NCBI RefSeq assembly: GCF_010729485.1 | Contig: NZ_AP022609.1 | Coordinates: forward strand, 2,790,001 to 2,854,000 | Source of the DNA: Mycolicibacter hiberniae | Lineage (GTDB): Bacteria; Actinomycetota; Actinomycetes; Mycobacteriales; Mycobacteriaceae | Direction of reading: 5' to 3' | Length of the DNA stretch: 64,000 bases | Shown here: piece after piece, positions 9,381 to 17,420 of the stretch | Layout of the letters: each line of letters opens with the position of its first letter | Numbering within the stretch: the stretch's first letter is position 1 | The notes under the pieces: generated by a model | Databases searched by the model: none | What the model was told of the DNA's origin: nothing | The model's input: the letters and a program-made list of their open reading frames with translations, nothing else | Program-made: the position numbers and the translations under genes

Positions 9381-10292
9381 ATGAGCGAACCGCACGGTCC
9401 GTCACCCGACCCGTACCGCCTGGACCCGTATGCGCCGATGAACCGGCCCTTTCCGCCGCCCGGCGGGGGTCCTTTCCCGCCGCCGCTGCTGCCGCCGGGC
9501 CTCGGTATGCCGCCGCCTCCACGGCGCCCGGGGCGTGCCGCGGTGCTGGTCGCCGCGGCCTGTGTGATCGCGGTGATCGGCGTGGGGCTCACCATCGTGC
9601 TGTCCGGACGCGATCGGCACCACACGGCCAAACCCACTCCGACGACGCCGACCGCCACCTCGACCGCGACCGCGGCATCCCCGGACCGGCCACCGGTGCC
9701 GGTCGCCAAGATCGAGGGACTGCTCCCTCGCCAGGAGGTTCTCGCCGCGGCGGTGGCCGACCCGGATCTGGGTCTCGTGGTGAGCGGCGACGCGATGGAT
9801 GACATCACCGTGGTGGACGCCGACTGTCAGGGAATCAGCTCCGTGGCCTCCGGGCCGGTCTACGCGGGCACCGGCTGGACCGCGATCCGCTGGCAGCGCT
9901 GGTACAGCCCGGCCGATATCGACACCCACGACCTCAAGCACGGCGTGCTGGTGTCGGTGGCCACCTTTCCGCGGGCCGAGAACGCCCATGCCTTCTACAC
10001 CAAGCAGAGCGAGAAGTGGAAGCGGTGCGCCGGCCGCACCCTCAACATGACCGTCACCAACGGCGCCGATGAGCAGCCGGTGTTCTGGACCATCACCGAG
10101 GTCACCGAATCCGACGAGGTGACCAAGACGACCGCGATCAGCGAGGGTGGCGGCGGCTGGTCGTGCCAGGACGCCCTGACCGTTCGCAACAACGTGATCG
10201 CCCAGGCCGATGTCTGCGGCGACACCATCCCGGCCAACGCGGCGCAGGACATCCTGGGCGCGATCGCCCCGCAGGTCGACGCCGCCGGGTGA
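9381..10292 (+). CDS. Membrane-anchored PknH-like sensor-domain protein, copy 1
   Basis: The 303-residue protein has a Pro-rich cytoplasmic N-terminus (about 1-52), one transmembrane helix (about 53-75), a Thr/Ala/Pro linker and an extracytoplasmic domain like the sensor of the Ser/Thr kinase PknH. The family's four cysteines are visible (DADCQG, KRCAG, WSCQD, DVCGD), which in PknH form two disulfides, together with GTGWTAIRWQRW. No kinase domain is attached, so it may sense a ligand or interact with another protein at the cell surface; the ligand is unknown. It is paralogous to the gene at 10670 and is the upstream unit of a duplicated block. Confidence 0.85.
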   Translation: MSEPHGPSPDPYRLDPYAPMNRPFPPPGGGPFPPPLLPPGLGMPPPPRRPGRAAVLVAAACVIAVIGVGLTIVLSGRDRHHTAKPTPTTPTATSTATAASPDRPPVPVAKIEGLLPRQEVLAAAVADPDLGLVVSGDAMDDITVVDADCQGISSVASGPVYAGTGWTAIRWQRWYSPADIDTHDLKHGVLVSVATFPRAENAHAFYTKQSEKWKRCAGRTLNMTVTNGADEQPVFWTITEVTESDEVTKTTAISEGGGGWSCQDALTVRNNVIAQADVCGDTIPANAAQDILGAIAPQVDAAG

Positions 10293-10347
10293 GCCGACCG
10301 CACCATCCTTGATCGGCCCCTGCCGCTGCCGTATCGTCCGAGTCAAT

Positions 10348-10368
10348 TTCGCGTCTCCTGGTAGCGAA
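10348..10368. promoter_or_regulatory. Inverted repeat TTCGC-N11-GCGAA, copy 1 (in the scar)
   Basis: TTCGC at 10348-10352 and GCGAA at 10364-10368 with an 11-bp spacer, just upstream of the broken monooxygenase start. The arms are identical in the intact copy at 11655-11675 while much of the spacer differs, which suggests an operator retained from the ancestral unit. Confidence 0.4.
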
Positions 10369-10600
10369 TGCGAGGAAGGGGTGTCGGTGCGCAACCGCTA
10401 CGCCGGGGAGCCGTTCGCCACCGGCGACTCCGAGGTCGCGGTCCGCATCAGCGTGTGCGCGGAGACTGATTCGACAGCGGCAGCACAGGCACTGCTCGAC
10501 GCGATCACTGCGAAGATCGACGCAGCAGCGGGACATTGATGCACAGCGGCCGTACCGAGACGCACTGCCGCACAGCCAATGCGGGTTGCGGCGGACCACC

Positions 10601-10612
10601 CGCTGATAACGT
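10601..10612 (+). promoter_or_regulatory. Putative promoter element (CGCTGATAAC) of the second sensor gene
   Basis: CGCTGATAACGT lies about 60 bp before the ATG at 10670, matching the element at 9311 in sequence and distance. An AGGGGGATGAGG ribosome site follows downstream of it, close to the start codon. Confidence 0.4.
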
Positions 10613-10669
10613 CTCGTGCTGACGACACCGTCCGTCTATTGCCGGTACCCAGGGGGATGAGGTGCCCTT

Positions 10670-11602
10670 ATGAGCGATCCCATGAGGCAGTCGCCCTACC
10701 GCTACGACCCCACGCGCTTCCCACCGACCAACGAGCCCATCTCGCCGGCGCCAGGCGGCCCCGTCCCGCCATTCTGGCCACCGGTTCCCCCACCGAACGG
10801 CAACCGCCGACTGATCCGGATGCTGCTGGGGCTGGTCTGCGTATTGACGGCGATTGTCGTGGCGCTCACCGTCACCGTCATACGCCGCGAACAGGACGAA
10901 CACCCGCCGGCCAGCGCCCCATCGTCACCTGCCGCCTCCCCCGACCGAACACCGGCACCCCTCTCCGCTTCCGGTCGCCTGGTGCCCGTCGCCGCGCTCG
11001 ACGGCCTGTTCCCGGATCGGGGTGTCGTCACTTCCGCGGTGGACGACCCCGCCATCGATCTGGTGACGCACGGTGAGCACATCGACCCCGAGGATCTGGC
11101 GGATGCCGATTGCCAAGGGATCGCCAGCGTCTCCTCCCAGGCCTACGCAGGATCAGGTTGGACTGCAATCCGCTGGCAGCGGTGGAACAGTCCGGCCGAA
11201 CCCGATCCCCGCTTCCTGATGAAGCATGTCTCAATGTCCGTGACCGGTTATCCGCACGCCGCCGCTGCCCGGACCTTCTACGCCAATCAGAGCGCTGCGT
11301 GGCAGAAGTGCAACATCCGTATTGTCAACAGCCGCTCTGCCAGCGCGGACGAATCAGCCGACCAGCTCTGGTTTATCGATAATTTCACCGACTCCGACGG
11401 CGTACTCGGGGCCGTGATGATGGACAACGTCAACCCCGACTGGACGTGTGAAACCAGGCTGACCGTACGCCGCAACGTTGTTGTCCGCGCCGCCGTGTGC
11501 GCACACACAACTGCTTCGACAGCCGCACGCACAACTCCTTCGCTAGTGGCGGTACACACCCTGCTCGACTCGATCACCGCGAAGATCGACGCGGCCGGGT
11601 GA
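10670..11602 (+). CDS. Membrane-anchored PknH-like sensor-domain protein, copy 2
   Basis: A 310-residue paralog of the protein at 9381: Pro-rich N-terminus, transmembrane helix at about 49-71, Ser/Pro/Ala linker, then the PknH-type extracellular domain with GSGWTAIRWQRW and the same four cysteines (DADCQG, QKCNI, WTCET, AVCAH). The two copies have diverged clearly, so the duplication is not recent. It has a longer insertion before the final helix (TTASTAARTTPS). It has its own promoter-like element and lies 92 bp upstream of the monooxygenase gene, an arrangement that was duplicated as a unit. No kinase domain is present. Confidence 0.85.
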   Translation: MSDPMRQSPYRYDPTRFPPTNEPISPAPGGPVPPFWPPVPPPNGNRRLIRMLLGLVCVLTAIVVALTVTVIRREQDEHPPASAPSSPAASPDRTPAPLSASGRLVPVAALDGLFPDRGVVTSAVDDPAIDLVTHGEHIDPEDLADADCQGIASVSSQAYAGSGWTAIRWQRWNSPAEPDPRFLMKHVSMSVTGYPHAAAARTFYANQSAAWQKCNIRIVNSRSASADESADQLWFIDNFTDSDGVLGAVMMDNVNPDWTCETRLTVRRNVVVRAAVCAHTTASTAARTTPSLVAVHTLLDSITAKIDAAG

Positions 11603-11654
11603 GCCCCCGCCACCCTTGATCGGCGCCTGCGCCTCGCGTATCGTCCGATTCAAT

Positions 11655-11675
11655 TTCGCGTCGCACAGTAGCGAA
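11655..11675. promoter_or_regulatory. Inverted repeat TTCGC-N11-GCGAA, copy 2 (upstream of the monooxygenase)
   Basis: TTCGC at 11655-11659 and GCGAA at 11671-11675 with an 11-bp spacer, 20 bp before the TTG start of the monooxygenase. The same repeat and surrounding bases occur at 10348-10368. This is a candidate repressor site; no regulator gene lies beside it. Confidence 0.4.
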
Positions 11676-11694
11676 TGCGGGGAAGGTCGAGCTG

Positions 11695-13626
11695 TTGCGC
11701 AACCGCTACGCCGGGAAGCCGTTCAGCACCAGCGATTCTGCGATCGCCTCCGCTTTGGAGCAGGTGTCCATCCCCACCCTGTTGCTGTCGTGCGTACACA
11801 TCACCGGTGATCCCCGCTTCATCCGCGACTTCAAGCAGAACGGGATCTTCCTCAACGAGATCCAGGGGTTCATGTCCGAGGAGGACAAGGCCCGTGCCCG
11901 CGCCGAAGCGCTGCCGGTGATCGTGGAGTACCGCGACCGGGGCTGCCCGCAGCCCGCTCCCCTGCCCGCCGAGCTGGTCAAGGAGATGCTGGACTGGGCG
12001 GCCTGTGAGAACGTACCGGAAGCCTACCTGGGATTGCTCTCCGAAGAACTCGACCTGGACGGCGTCGATCCTCGCGCTCCGACTCCGCTGGACCCGTCCC
12101 GCGCCGCGGAGCTACCGGTGGCAGTGATCGGCTGCGGTGAATCCGGCGTGCTGGCCGGAATCCGGCTGGCCCAGGCCGGCATCCCCTACACCATCTTGGA
12201 GAAGAACGACGGACCGGGCGGAACATGGTGGGAGAACACCTATCCGGGCGCCCGGGTGGACGTTGCGAACCACTTCTACTGCTACAGCTTCGAACCCAAC
12301 AACAACTGGGGACATTACTTCGCCGAACAGCCGGAGCTGCGGGCGTACTTCGCCGGCCTGGTGACCAAACACGGTCTGGGCGAACACGTTCGCTGGGGCA
12401 CCGAGGTCACCGCCGCTGCCTGGGACGAGGACACCGGAACCTGGACCCTGACCACGCGCACCGGCGACGGTTCGGTGTCCATGCTGGCGGCACGCGCGGT
12501 GATCACCGCAGTCGGTCAGCTCAACCGGCCGCATCTGCCCGATCTCGATGGAGCGGACAGTTTCGCCGGACCAGCGTTTCACTCCGCGGCGTGGGATCAC
12601 AGCGTCGATCTGACCGGCAAACGGGTCGCGCTGATCGGAGCGGGCGCCAGCGGATTTCAGATCGCGCCCGCGATCGCCGAAAAGGTGGCCCACCTCATGG
12701 TGTTTCAGCGGACCGCACAGTGGATGTTTCCCAACCCGATGTATCACGACGCAGTCCACAGCGGGGTGCGCTGGGCGCTGGAGCACCTGCCGTTCTACGG
12801 CCGCTGGTACCGCTTCCTGCTGCTGTGGCCCGGCGCCGACAAGGGTTTGGAGGCTGCCCGGGTAGATCCGGACTATCCCGACCAGGACTACGCGGTGAGC
12901 GAGCTCAACGCCCTGGCCCGGCTAATGTTCACCGGCTGGATCACCGAACAGGTGGGCGACGACGACGAGCTGCTGGCCAAGGTGTTACCGGACTACCCCG
13001 CGACCGGCAAGCGCACCCTTCAGGACGACGGCACCTGGCTGCGCACCCTGCGACGCGACAACGTCGAACTGGACCGTACCCCCATTCGGCGGATCACCCC
13101 ACAAGGCGTGGAGACCGATGACGGCGACCACCATGAAGTGGATGTGATCGTGTACGCCACCGGCTTTCGGCATACCGATGTGTTGTGGCCGATGCGCATC
13201 ACCGGTCGTGACGGTATCGATCTGCACGCGCTGTGGGGCAGCAAACCGTATGCGTATCTGGGTATCACGGTTCCGGGGTTCCCGAACTTCTTTGTGCTCT
13301 ACGGCCCGGGGGCGCATCTGGCGCACGGTGGCAGTCTGATCTTCAACTCCGAGTTGGAGATGCGCTACATCGATGCCTGCCTGGCAAAGCTTGCCGACGA
13401 GCAGCTGCATTCGATCGAGCCGACCGCGCAGGCCGCCGCCGAATGGCATCAGGCCACCCAGGTGGCGATCTCCAAGACCGTGTGGGCACATCCGGCGATC
13501 AAGCATTCCTACTTCAAGAACGCCGACGGCGAGATTCACACGGTGAGCCCGTGGCGGCTCGACGAGTACTGGTCGGCGGTGCGTGAACCGGATTGGTCGC
13601 AGTTCGTCATCGCAAAGGAGCGCTGA
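11695..13626 (+). CDS. Flavin-containing Baeyer-Villiger-type monooxygenase
   Basis: A 643-residue FAD/NADPH monooxygenase. An N-terminal helical extension of about 140 residues precedes the FAD Rossmann motif GCGESG (146-151), GGTWWENTYPGARVD, the Baeyer-Villiger fingerprint FxGxxxHxxxW at 290-300 and the NADPH-binding GAGASG (315-320). Such enzymes insert oxygen into ketones to give esters or lactones. The substrate cannot be read from the sequence. The start is TTG 11695 after a GGGGAAGG ribosome site. Its first codons are also found in the scar at 10390. An SDR gene begins 1 bp after its stop, suggesting oxidation of an alcohol to the ketone it uses. Confidence 0.9.
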   Translation: MRNRYAGKPFSTSDSAIASALEQVSIPTLLLSCVHITGDPRFIRDFKQNGIFLNEIQGFMSEEDKARARAEALPVIVEYRDRGCPQPAPLPAELVKEMLDWAACENVPEAYLGLLSEELDLDGVDPRAPTPLDPSRAAELPVAVIGCGESGVLAGIRLAQAGIPYTILEKNDGPGGTWWENTYPGARVDVANHFYCYSFEPNNNWGHYFAEQPELRAYFAGLVTKHGLGEHVRWGTEVTAAAWDEDTGTWTLTTRTGDGSVSMLAARAVITAVGQLNRPHLPDLDGADSFAGPAFHSAAWDHSVDLTGKRVALIGAGASGFQIAPAIAEKVAHLMVFQRTAQWMFPNPMYHDAVHSGVRWALEHLPFYGRWYRFLLLWPGADKGLEAARVDPDYPDQDYAVSELNALARLMFTGWITEQVGDDDELLAKVLPDYPATGKRTLQDDGTWLRTLRRDNVELDRTPIRRITPQGVETDDGDHHEVDVIVYATGFRHTDVLWPMRITGRDGIDLHALWGSKPYAYLGITVPGFPNFFVLYGPGAHLAHGGSLIFNSELEMRYIDACLAKLADEQLHSIEPTAQAAAEWHQATQVAISKTVWAHPAIKHSYFKNADGEIHTVSPWRLDEYWSAVREPDWSQFVIAKER

Positions 13627-13627
13627 G

Positions 13628-14364
13628 GTGAGCGGAGTGGTCGTCACCGGGGCAGCATCGGGGATCGGCCGGGCCTGCGCCCAGGCCCTGGTCGCCGAAG
13701 GTCGCCGGGTTGCGTTGTGGGACATCGCGCCAGCGGTCCAGGACATAGCCGCAAGTTTGCGGATGCCCGGCGCGGTTGTCGACGTCTGCGACGACGACGG
13801 GATGCCCGCAGCGGTCACGGCGGCGGCCGACGCGCTGGACGGCATCGACGGTCTGGTGCACGCTGCCGGCCGGGTGTTGCCCGAGCCGGTGGGCGCCTAC
13901 ACCGCGAGTCCTGGGATGCGGTGATCGATGTCAACCTGCGCGCCCAGGCGATGCTCGTGCAGTTGATGCTGCCGCACCTGGAGGCTGCCGCCCGAGCCGG
14001 CGGCGATCCGGCAGTGGTCGGTATCTCGAGCATCGAAGGGTTGACCGCCAACCCGTTCATCCCGGCCTACTGCGCCTCCAAGGCCGGACTGCTGGGGCTG
14101 ACCAGGTCGATGGCTGCCCAGCTGGGCCCGGCCGGAATCCGCGTCAACGCGGTCTGTCCCGGCTTCATCGAGACCCCGATGCTGCAGATCGCCCTCGACG
14201 TCGCAGAAGTCGCGGCCGGCTTTGTGGCAGCTGCGCCGCTGGGGCGGATCGGTCAACCGGCGGAGGTCGCCCAGGCGGTGGCGTTCCTGATGTCACCGCG
14301 GGCGTCGTTCATCACCGGGACCCAGATCGTGGTCGATGGTGGCGTCACCGCCCGGCATCCGTGA
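13628..14364 (+). pseudogene. Short-chain dehydrogenase/reductase broken by one frameshift
   Basis: Two overlapping frames together encode one SDR. The first, from GTG 13628, has the cofactor motif TGAASGIG and [11 protein letters not shown]; it runs into an early TGA at 13922. The second frame continues with [19 protein letters not shown], the catalytic YCASK and the [11 protein letters not shown] ending at 14364. The break falls at about 13903-13906, where one base seems to be missing (ACCGCGAGTCC should read through as Glu-Ser-Trp-Asp). All catalytic residues are intact across both parts, so this is either a very recent mutation or a sequence error. It follows the monooxygenase by 1 bp and would be its operon partner. 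Confidence 0.85.
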
Positions 14365-14472
14365 CGGCCGAGAAGACCCCGCTGTGCCGCGACGTCGTCG
14401 GCCGTCCAACCGCGTACATTCCGGCGCGCGATCCCGCCCCACCGAGCACAAGCATCGGTAGCATCCCTGAAG

Positions 14473-14829
14473 ATGTCCCAGAGCCACCCGCCGCCGAAGC
14501 CGCCGATCTCGTGGGGAGATCTCGTGGGGGCACTGTCAGCCTTAGCCCTGACGTTCATCGGCAGTGGTGTGGCCGCGTTTCTGGGACTGTTCCTGATGGC
14601 CTTCACGGACAACTGCCCGCCCTCGACCTGCAATATCGATGCAGGCGTCACAGCAATCACGGCCGGGTTCGCGGCTGCCGCCGTAGTCGTTGTGGGCGGA
14701 ACGGTCGTCACCATCGTCCGACTGGTGCGCCGTAACCCGGCCTGGCCGTTCGCGTTGGCGACCCTGGTACTGACCGCCGCGGCGTGCACTGCGGGCATTG
14801 GCGGCTATATCACTGCGGTGGGTGGCTGA
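14473..14829 (+). CDS. Small hypothetical membrane protein with three transmembrane segments
   Basis: The 118-residue protein starts at ATG 14473 with [16 protein letters not shown] and has three hydrophobic segments, at about 17-43, 58-81 and 91-114. A short outside loop holds two cysteines (NCPPSTCN) that could form a disulfide. I do not recognise a family. The 108 bp before it separates it from the broken SDR. Its last 20 bp overlap the convergent RNase HI gene. Confidence 0.6.
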   Translation: MSQSHPPPKPPISWGDLVGALSALALTFIGSGVAAFLGLFLMAFTDNCPPSTCNIDAGVTAITAGFAAAAVVVVGGTVVTIVRLVRRNPAWPFALATLVLTAAACTAGIGGYITAVGG

Positions 14830-15346
14830 CTCCTAAGTGGGGCGCACCATCTGCCGCGCGGCCACCGCCGGCCAAGGTGCGTATGGCCGATTCGGCGATC
14901 GCTTCCCGTAGGCCCCGTGTCGCCAGCTCATCGGCCAGCTCGTTGTCGGCTACTCCCGAATGGCCTTTCACCCAGAACCACTCAACCTGGTGACGCGCGC
15001 AGGCGGCCTGAAGCCGTTGCCACAGATCAACGTTCTTCACCGGCTGCTTGGCGGCGGTCCGCCAGCCGTTGCGTTCCCAGCCTGACACCCAGGTGGTGAT
15101 GCCGTTGCGGACGTAAGTGCTGTCGGTGTGCAGATGTACCACCACCGGCCGGGTGAGGGCTTCCAGCGCCATGATCGGTGCGGTCAGCTCCATCCGGTTG
15201 TTGCTCGTCTCGCCGGGCTCGCCCCCGCACATCTCGCGGACGTGGTGGCGCATACGCAGCACCGCGCCCCAGCCACCCGGGCCCGGGTTGGGGCGGCACC
15301 CACCGTCGGTGTGGATGACGACCACGTCATCGGTGGATTCGGTCAT
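14810..15346 (-). CDS. rnhA: Ribonuclease HI
   Basis: The 178-residue enzyme degrades the RNA strand of RNA-DNA hybrids. The catalytic carboxylates are visible: Asp in [14 protein letters not shown], Glu in NNRMEL, Asp in HTDSTYV and the last Asp in [15 protein letters not shown] is also typical. The length is slightly above the E. coli type because of a C-terminal tail ([12 protein letters not shown]). I set the start at ATG 15346 ([15 protein letters not shown]), which overlaps the stop of the upstream VOC gene as ATGA; the longer frame adds unrelated residues. Its 3' end overlaps a convergent membrane-protein gene by 20 bp. Confidence 0.93.
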   Translation of the reverse strand: MTESTDDVVVIHTDGGCRPNPGPGGWGAVLRMRHHVREMCGGEPGETSNNRMELTAPIMALEALTRPVVVHLHTDSTYVRNGITTWVSGWERNGWRTAAKQPVKNVDLWQRLQAACARHQVEWFWVKGHSGVADNELADELATRGLREAIAESAIRTLAGGGRAADGAPHLGVSHPPQ

Positions 15347-15861
15347 CGGCTGAGGATAGGCGGAGAGATCATCGCGGTGCGGACCGACATACCCAGATCG
15401 CGGTGCCGCAGCGTGGCGATCCGGCGGCCGGGCTGCACGGCGTCCTTCACCGGCAACATACGCTCGCCGAAGAACGACGCAGTCGCCTCGATATCGGCGA
15501 CGACGTAGGTGATGCCCCACAGCGATGACGGGCCGTCCGTCGCCGTTTCGGGCGACCCGACGACTTCGAGGATCACTGCCCCCAGCCGGAAGAAAATCTG
15601 CTGCATCGGCCGGCCGCCGAGTTCGGCGTCGCGGATCCGACGCGACCGCAGCCCGACGGCACCCAATGCCTCGACGGTGCGAGACAAGTTGGGGGACACC
15701 AGCACAATGTGATCGATCGAGGTCACGCCGTTCGGATGCGCAGCCGGCTCGGCGGCCGCCGCGATGGAATGGGAGGTGGGGATATCGATGCGTGATGCGC
15801 GTGCCGCGCGCAGCGTGTCAGGCCGGCACTGCTGCCGGAGTCGCGTCGGGGTTGAGATCAC
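15343..15861 (-). CDS. VOC/glyoxalase-like protein, probably missing its N-terminal part
   Basis: Residues from about 45 on form a vicinal-oxygen-chelate half domain ([65 protein letters not shown]). Relatives are usually longer and have a first half domain before a HPNGV linker. Here only a short stretch precedes it, and the earliest start in frame (GTG 15861) lies inside the end of the DUF4436 gene. No good start or ribosome site exists between 15818 and GTG 15723. I read it as a 5'-truncated gene whose front was lost, though translation from GTG 15723 is possible. It overlaps rnhA as ATGA. Confidence 0.6.
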   Translation of the reverse strand: MISTPTRLRQQCRPDTLRAARASRIDIPTSHSIAAAAEPAAHPNGVTSIDHIVLVSPNLSRTVEALGAVGLRSRRIRDAELGGRPMQQIFFRLGAVILEVVGSPETATDGPSSLWGITYVVADIEATASFFGERMLPVKDAVQPGRRIATLRHRDLGMSVRTAMISPPILSR

Positions 15862-16705
15862 GCCACCAGCAGTAGATGAACAGCAGCATCGACATCACCA
15901 GCGCCACGATCACCCACAGTGTGATCGTGACGTCGATCCAGGATCCGATCGGCGGCGCGTCGGGCAGCGCATTGCGCAGCGGAACCACCGCGAAAAGCAT
16001 GGCTGCATACCAGGTGGTCATCGGCGGCTGAAACTTTCGCCAGCCCAGGAAAGTCAGCACGGCTACCACGACCGCGACCACGGCCAGGGCGACCAGGACG
16101 CCGACGATGACGGCGCCGAAGGCCACCGTGCTCGGAGATCGATGCAGGGCCACCCGGTATGGGCCGGTGTCACGGTCGCTGGCGATCTCGTTCTTCCAGC
16201 CGGCGATGTGGTCGACAAACGTCACCGACATCCGTTCGGGCATCGTGGCATCCCCGCGCATGACGTCAACGGTGATGGGCCCGGTCTTGTAATGGTCGAA
16301 CGGCCATTTCGCCGAGTTACCGGAGATGGTCAACGGGACCGGGAACTCTCCGGGCACCGTCCCCTTGGTCCAGCTGCGCTTGGTCGGGGTGACCGCGGAG
16401 TGCACCGCGATGCTGAGATCTTCGGTGAGTCCGTGGGTGTTCGGGTCGAGCAGCGACGGTCCCGGGGTGATGGTGACTTTGCCGGTCAGCGTGCCCTTTA
16501 CGGTCTGCAGATCCTCGATGTCGATGATCACGGTCGTTCCGTCGGCGGACGCCAGGCCTTCGGTCAGATGACGCGGGCATCCGCACCCGGCGCGCTCGTA
16601 CAGCGCCACCGTGACGACGTAGGACGCGACGAAGAAGACCGCCATGCCGATCATCAGCAGCAGCCTGGCCCGATTGACGTGTACAACAGGATTGCCGTTG
16701 GACAA
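15818..16705 (-). CDS. DUF4436 family membrane protein
   Basis: The 295-residue protein has one N-terminal transmembrane helix (about 12-36), an extracytoplasmic domain of about 160 residues starting with a Cys pair (GCGCPRH) and containing DGTTVIIDIEDLQTV and WPFDHYKTG, and three C-terminal helices (about 193-220, 229-246, 256-282). This layout and the WPFD motif match DUF4436, a mycobacterial membrane family of unknown function. The start is TTG 16705 with AGGAG five bases upstream. It is followed by the VOC and rnhA genes on the same strand. Confidence 0.8.
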   Translation of the reverse strand: MSNGNPVVHVNRARLLLMIGMAVFFVASYVVTVALYERAGCGCPRHLTEGLASADGTTVIIDIEDLQTVKGTLTGKVTITPGPSLLDPNTHGLTEDLSIAVHSAVTPTKRSWTKGTVPGEFPVPLTISGNSAKWPFDHYKTGPITVDVMRGDATMPERMSVTFVDHIAGWKNEIASDRDTGPYRVALHRSPSTVAFGAVIVGVLVALAVVAVVVAVLTFLGWRKFQPPMTTWYAAMLFAVVPLRNALPDAPPIGSWIDVTITLWVIVALVMSMLLFIYCWWRDLNPDATPAAVPA

Positions 16706-16851
16706 GGCGGCTCCTCACTCGAAATGGTCAGGGTCGATGACGACGGCTGCATCGTCTCATCACCCCAACACGTCCCGCCACGGTTTCGCCGCACCGACCG
16801 ACATTGGCCGTCCGAGCGCACGTTTGGGAGCGGCCGGCACGCGCCGGTGCG

Positions 16852-17409
16852 CTAGAAGACTTCGCTGCGCGGTGCGGCGATGACGAAGCCGTGGGTGACG
16901 GCGGAGCCGCCGGCCTTGGCGCCGTTCTCCTGCGCGGCCTTGAGCACGCACACCACCTCGGTGCCCAGCGGAGCCCCGCAGACCAGTGATTCGGTGGGCG
17001 AGAAGTCCCAGAAGACAATCTTGTGGCCGGGTGCCAGCATGATCGACGGAACCTTCTCCGGGTTTCCGAGCAGTCCCGCCGGTGCCATCGGCAGGAATTG
17101 CGCCGGGCCGTTGCCGTCGGCGTGCACCGTGCCAAGACTCACACTGCGGGTCCCCGGCGGTGTCCCGACAAGATTTCCCGCACAGGCGATGCTGTGCGTC
17201 ACCTTCCCACGGCTCTTGCGGCAGGCCAGGCCGGACACGGTGGTGAACGCCAAGTCCGGAATACCGGTGAGGTCGGTAACCGTGGCGGGCAGCGGACCGC
17301 TGTCGTCGAACAGCGGACCGAGGTCGGGAACCTCATTGGCCGCAACGGCATTCGTCACCGGAGCGAACACCGCCATCAGGGCGCACGCCACTGCCAACAA
17401 TCGTCGCAC
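16852..17409 (-). CDS. Secreted hypothetical protein
   Basis: A 185-residue protein with a clear signal peptide (MRRLLAVACALMAVFAPVTNAVA, cleavage near residue 23-24) and a mature part with four cysteines (GLACRK, SIACAG, LVCGAP, VVCVL) that may form two disulfides. FDHY-like or enzymatic motifs are absent and I do not recognise the family. The start is GTG 17409 with GGGAG upstream. It follows glmS by 11 bp on the same strand and could be co-transcribed. The 146 bp beyond its far end, up to the DUF4436 gene, shows nothing recognisable. Confidence 0.7.
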   Translation of the reverse strand: MRRLLAVACALMAVFAPVTNAVAANEVPDLGPLFDDSGPLPATVTDLTGIPDLAFTTVSGLACRKSRGKVTHSIACAGNLVGTPPGTRSVSLGTVHADGNGPAQFLPMAPAGLLGNPEKVPSIMLAPGHKIVFWDFSPTESLVCGAPLGTEVVCVLKAAQENGAKAGGSAVTHGFVIAAPRSEVF

Positions 17410-17420
17410 TGCAACTCCCG

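Larger units (their letters stand above)
10293..10669 (+). pseudogene. Chimeric duplication scar: 5' piece of a monooxygenase gene joined to the 3' piece of a sensor gene
   Basis: This 377-bp stretch has no intact gene. Bases 10293 to about 10435 match the sequence after the second sensor gene (11603 to about 11745), including the leader and the first codons of the monooxygenase (VRNRYAGEPF against LRNRYAGKPF). From about 10440 to 10540 the sequence switches to the end of a sensor gene (SVCAETDST, ALLDAITAKIDAAAG). The two pieces share one open frame that could give a peptide of about 50 residues from GTG 10381, but it is best read as debris of a lost sensor-monooxygenase unit. The promoter of the next gene lies in its last 130 bp. 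Confidence 0.85.

Noticed and set aside
8577..10292. A 571-codon plus-strand frame ending with the first sensor gene
   Set aside because: The first 268 codons lie antisense to the membrane protein gene and look like a GC-rich shadow. The protein clearly starts at ATG 9381 with the Pro-rich segment shared with its paralog.
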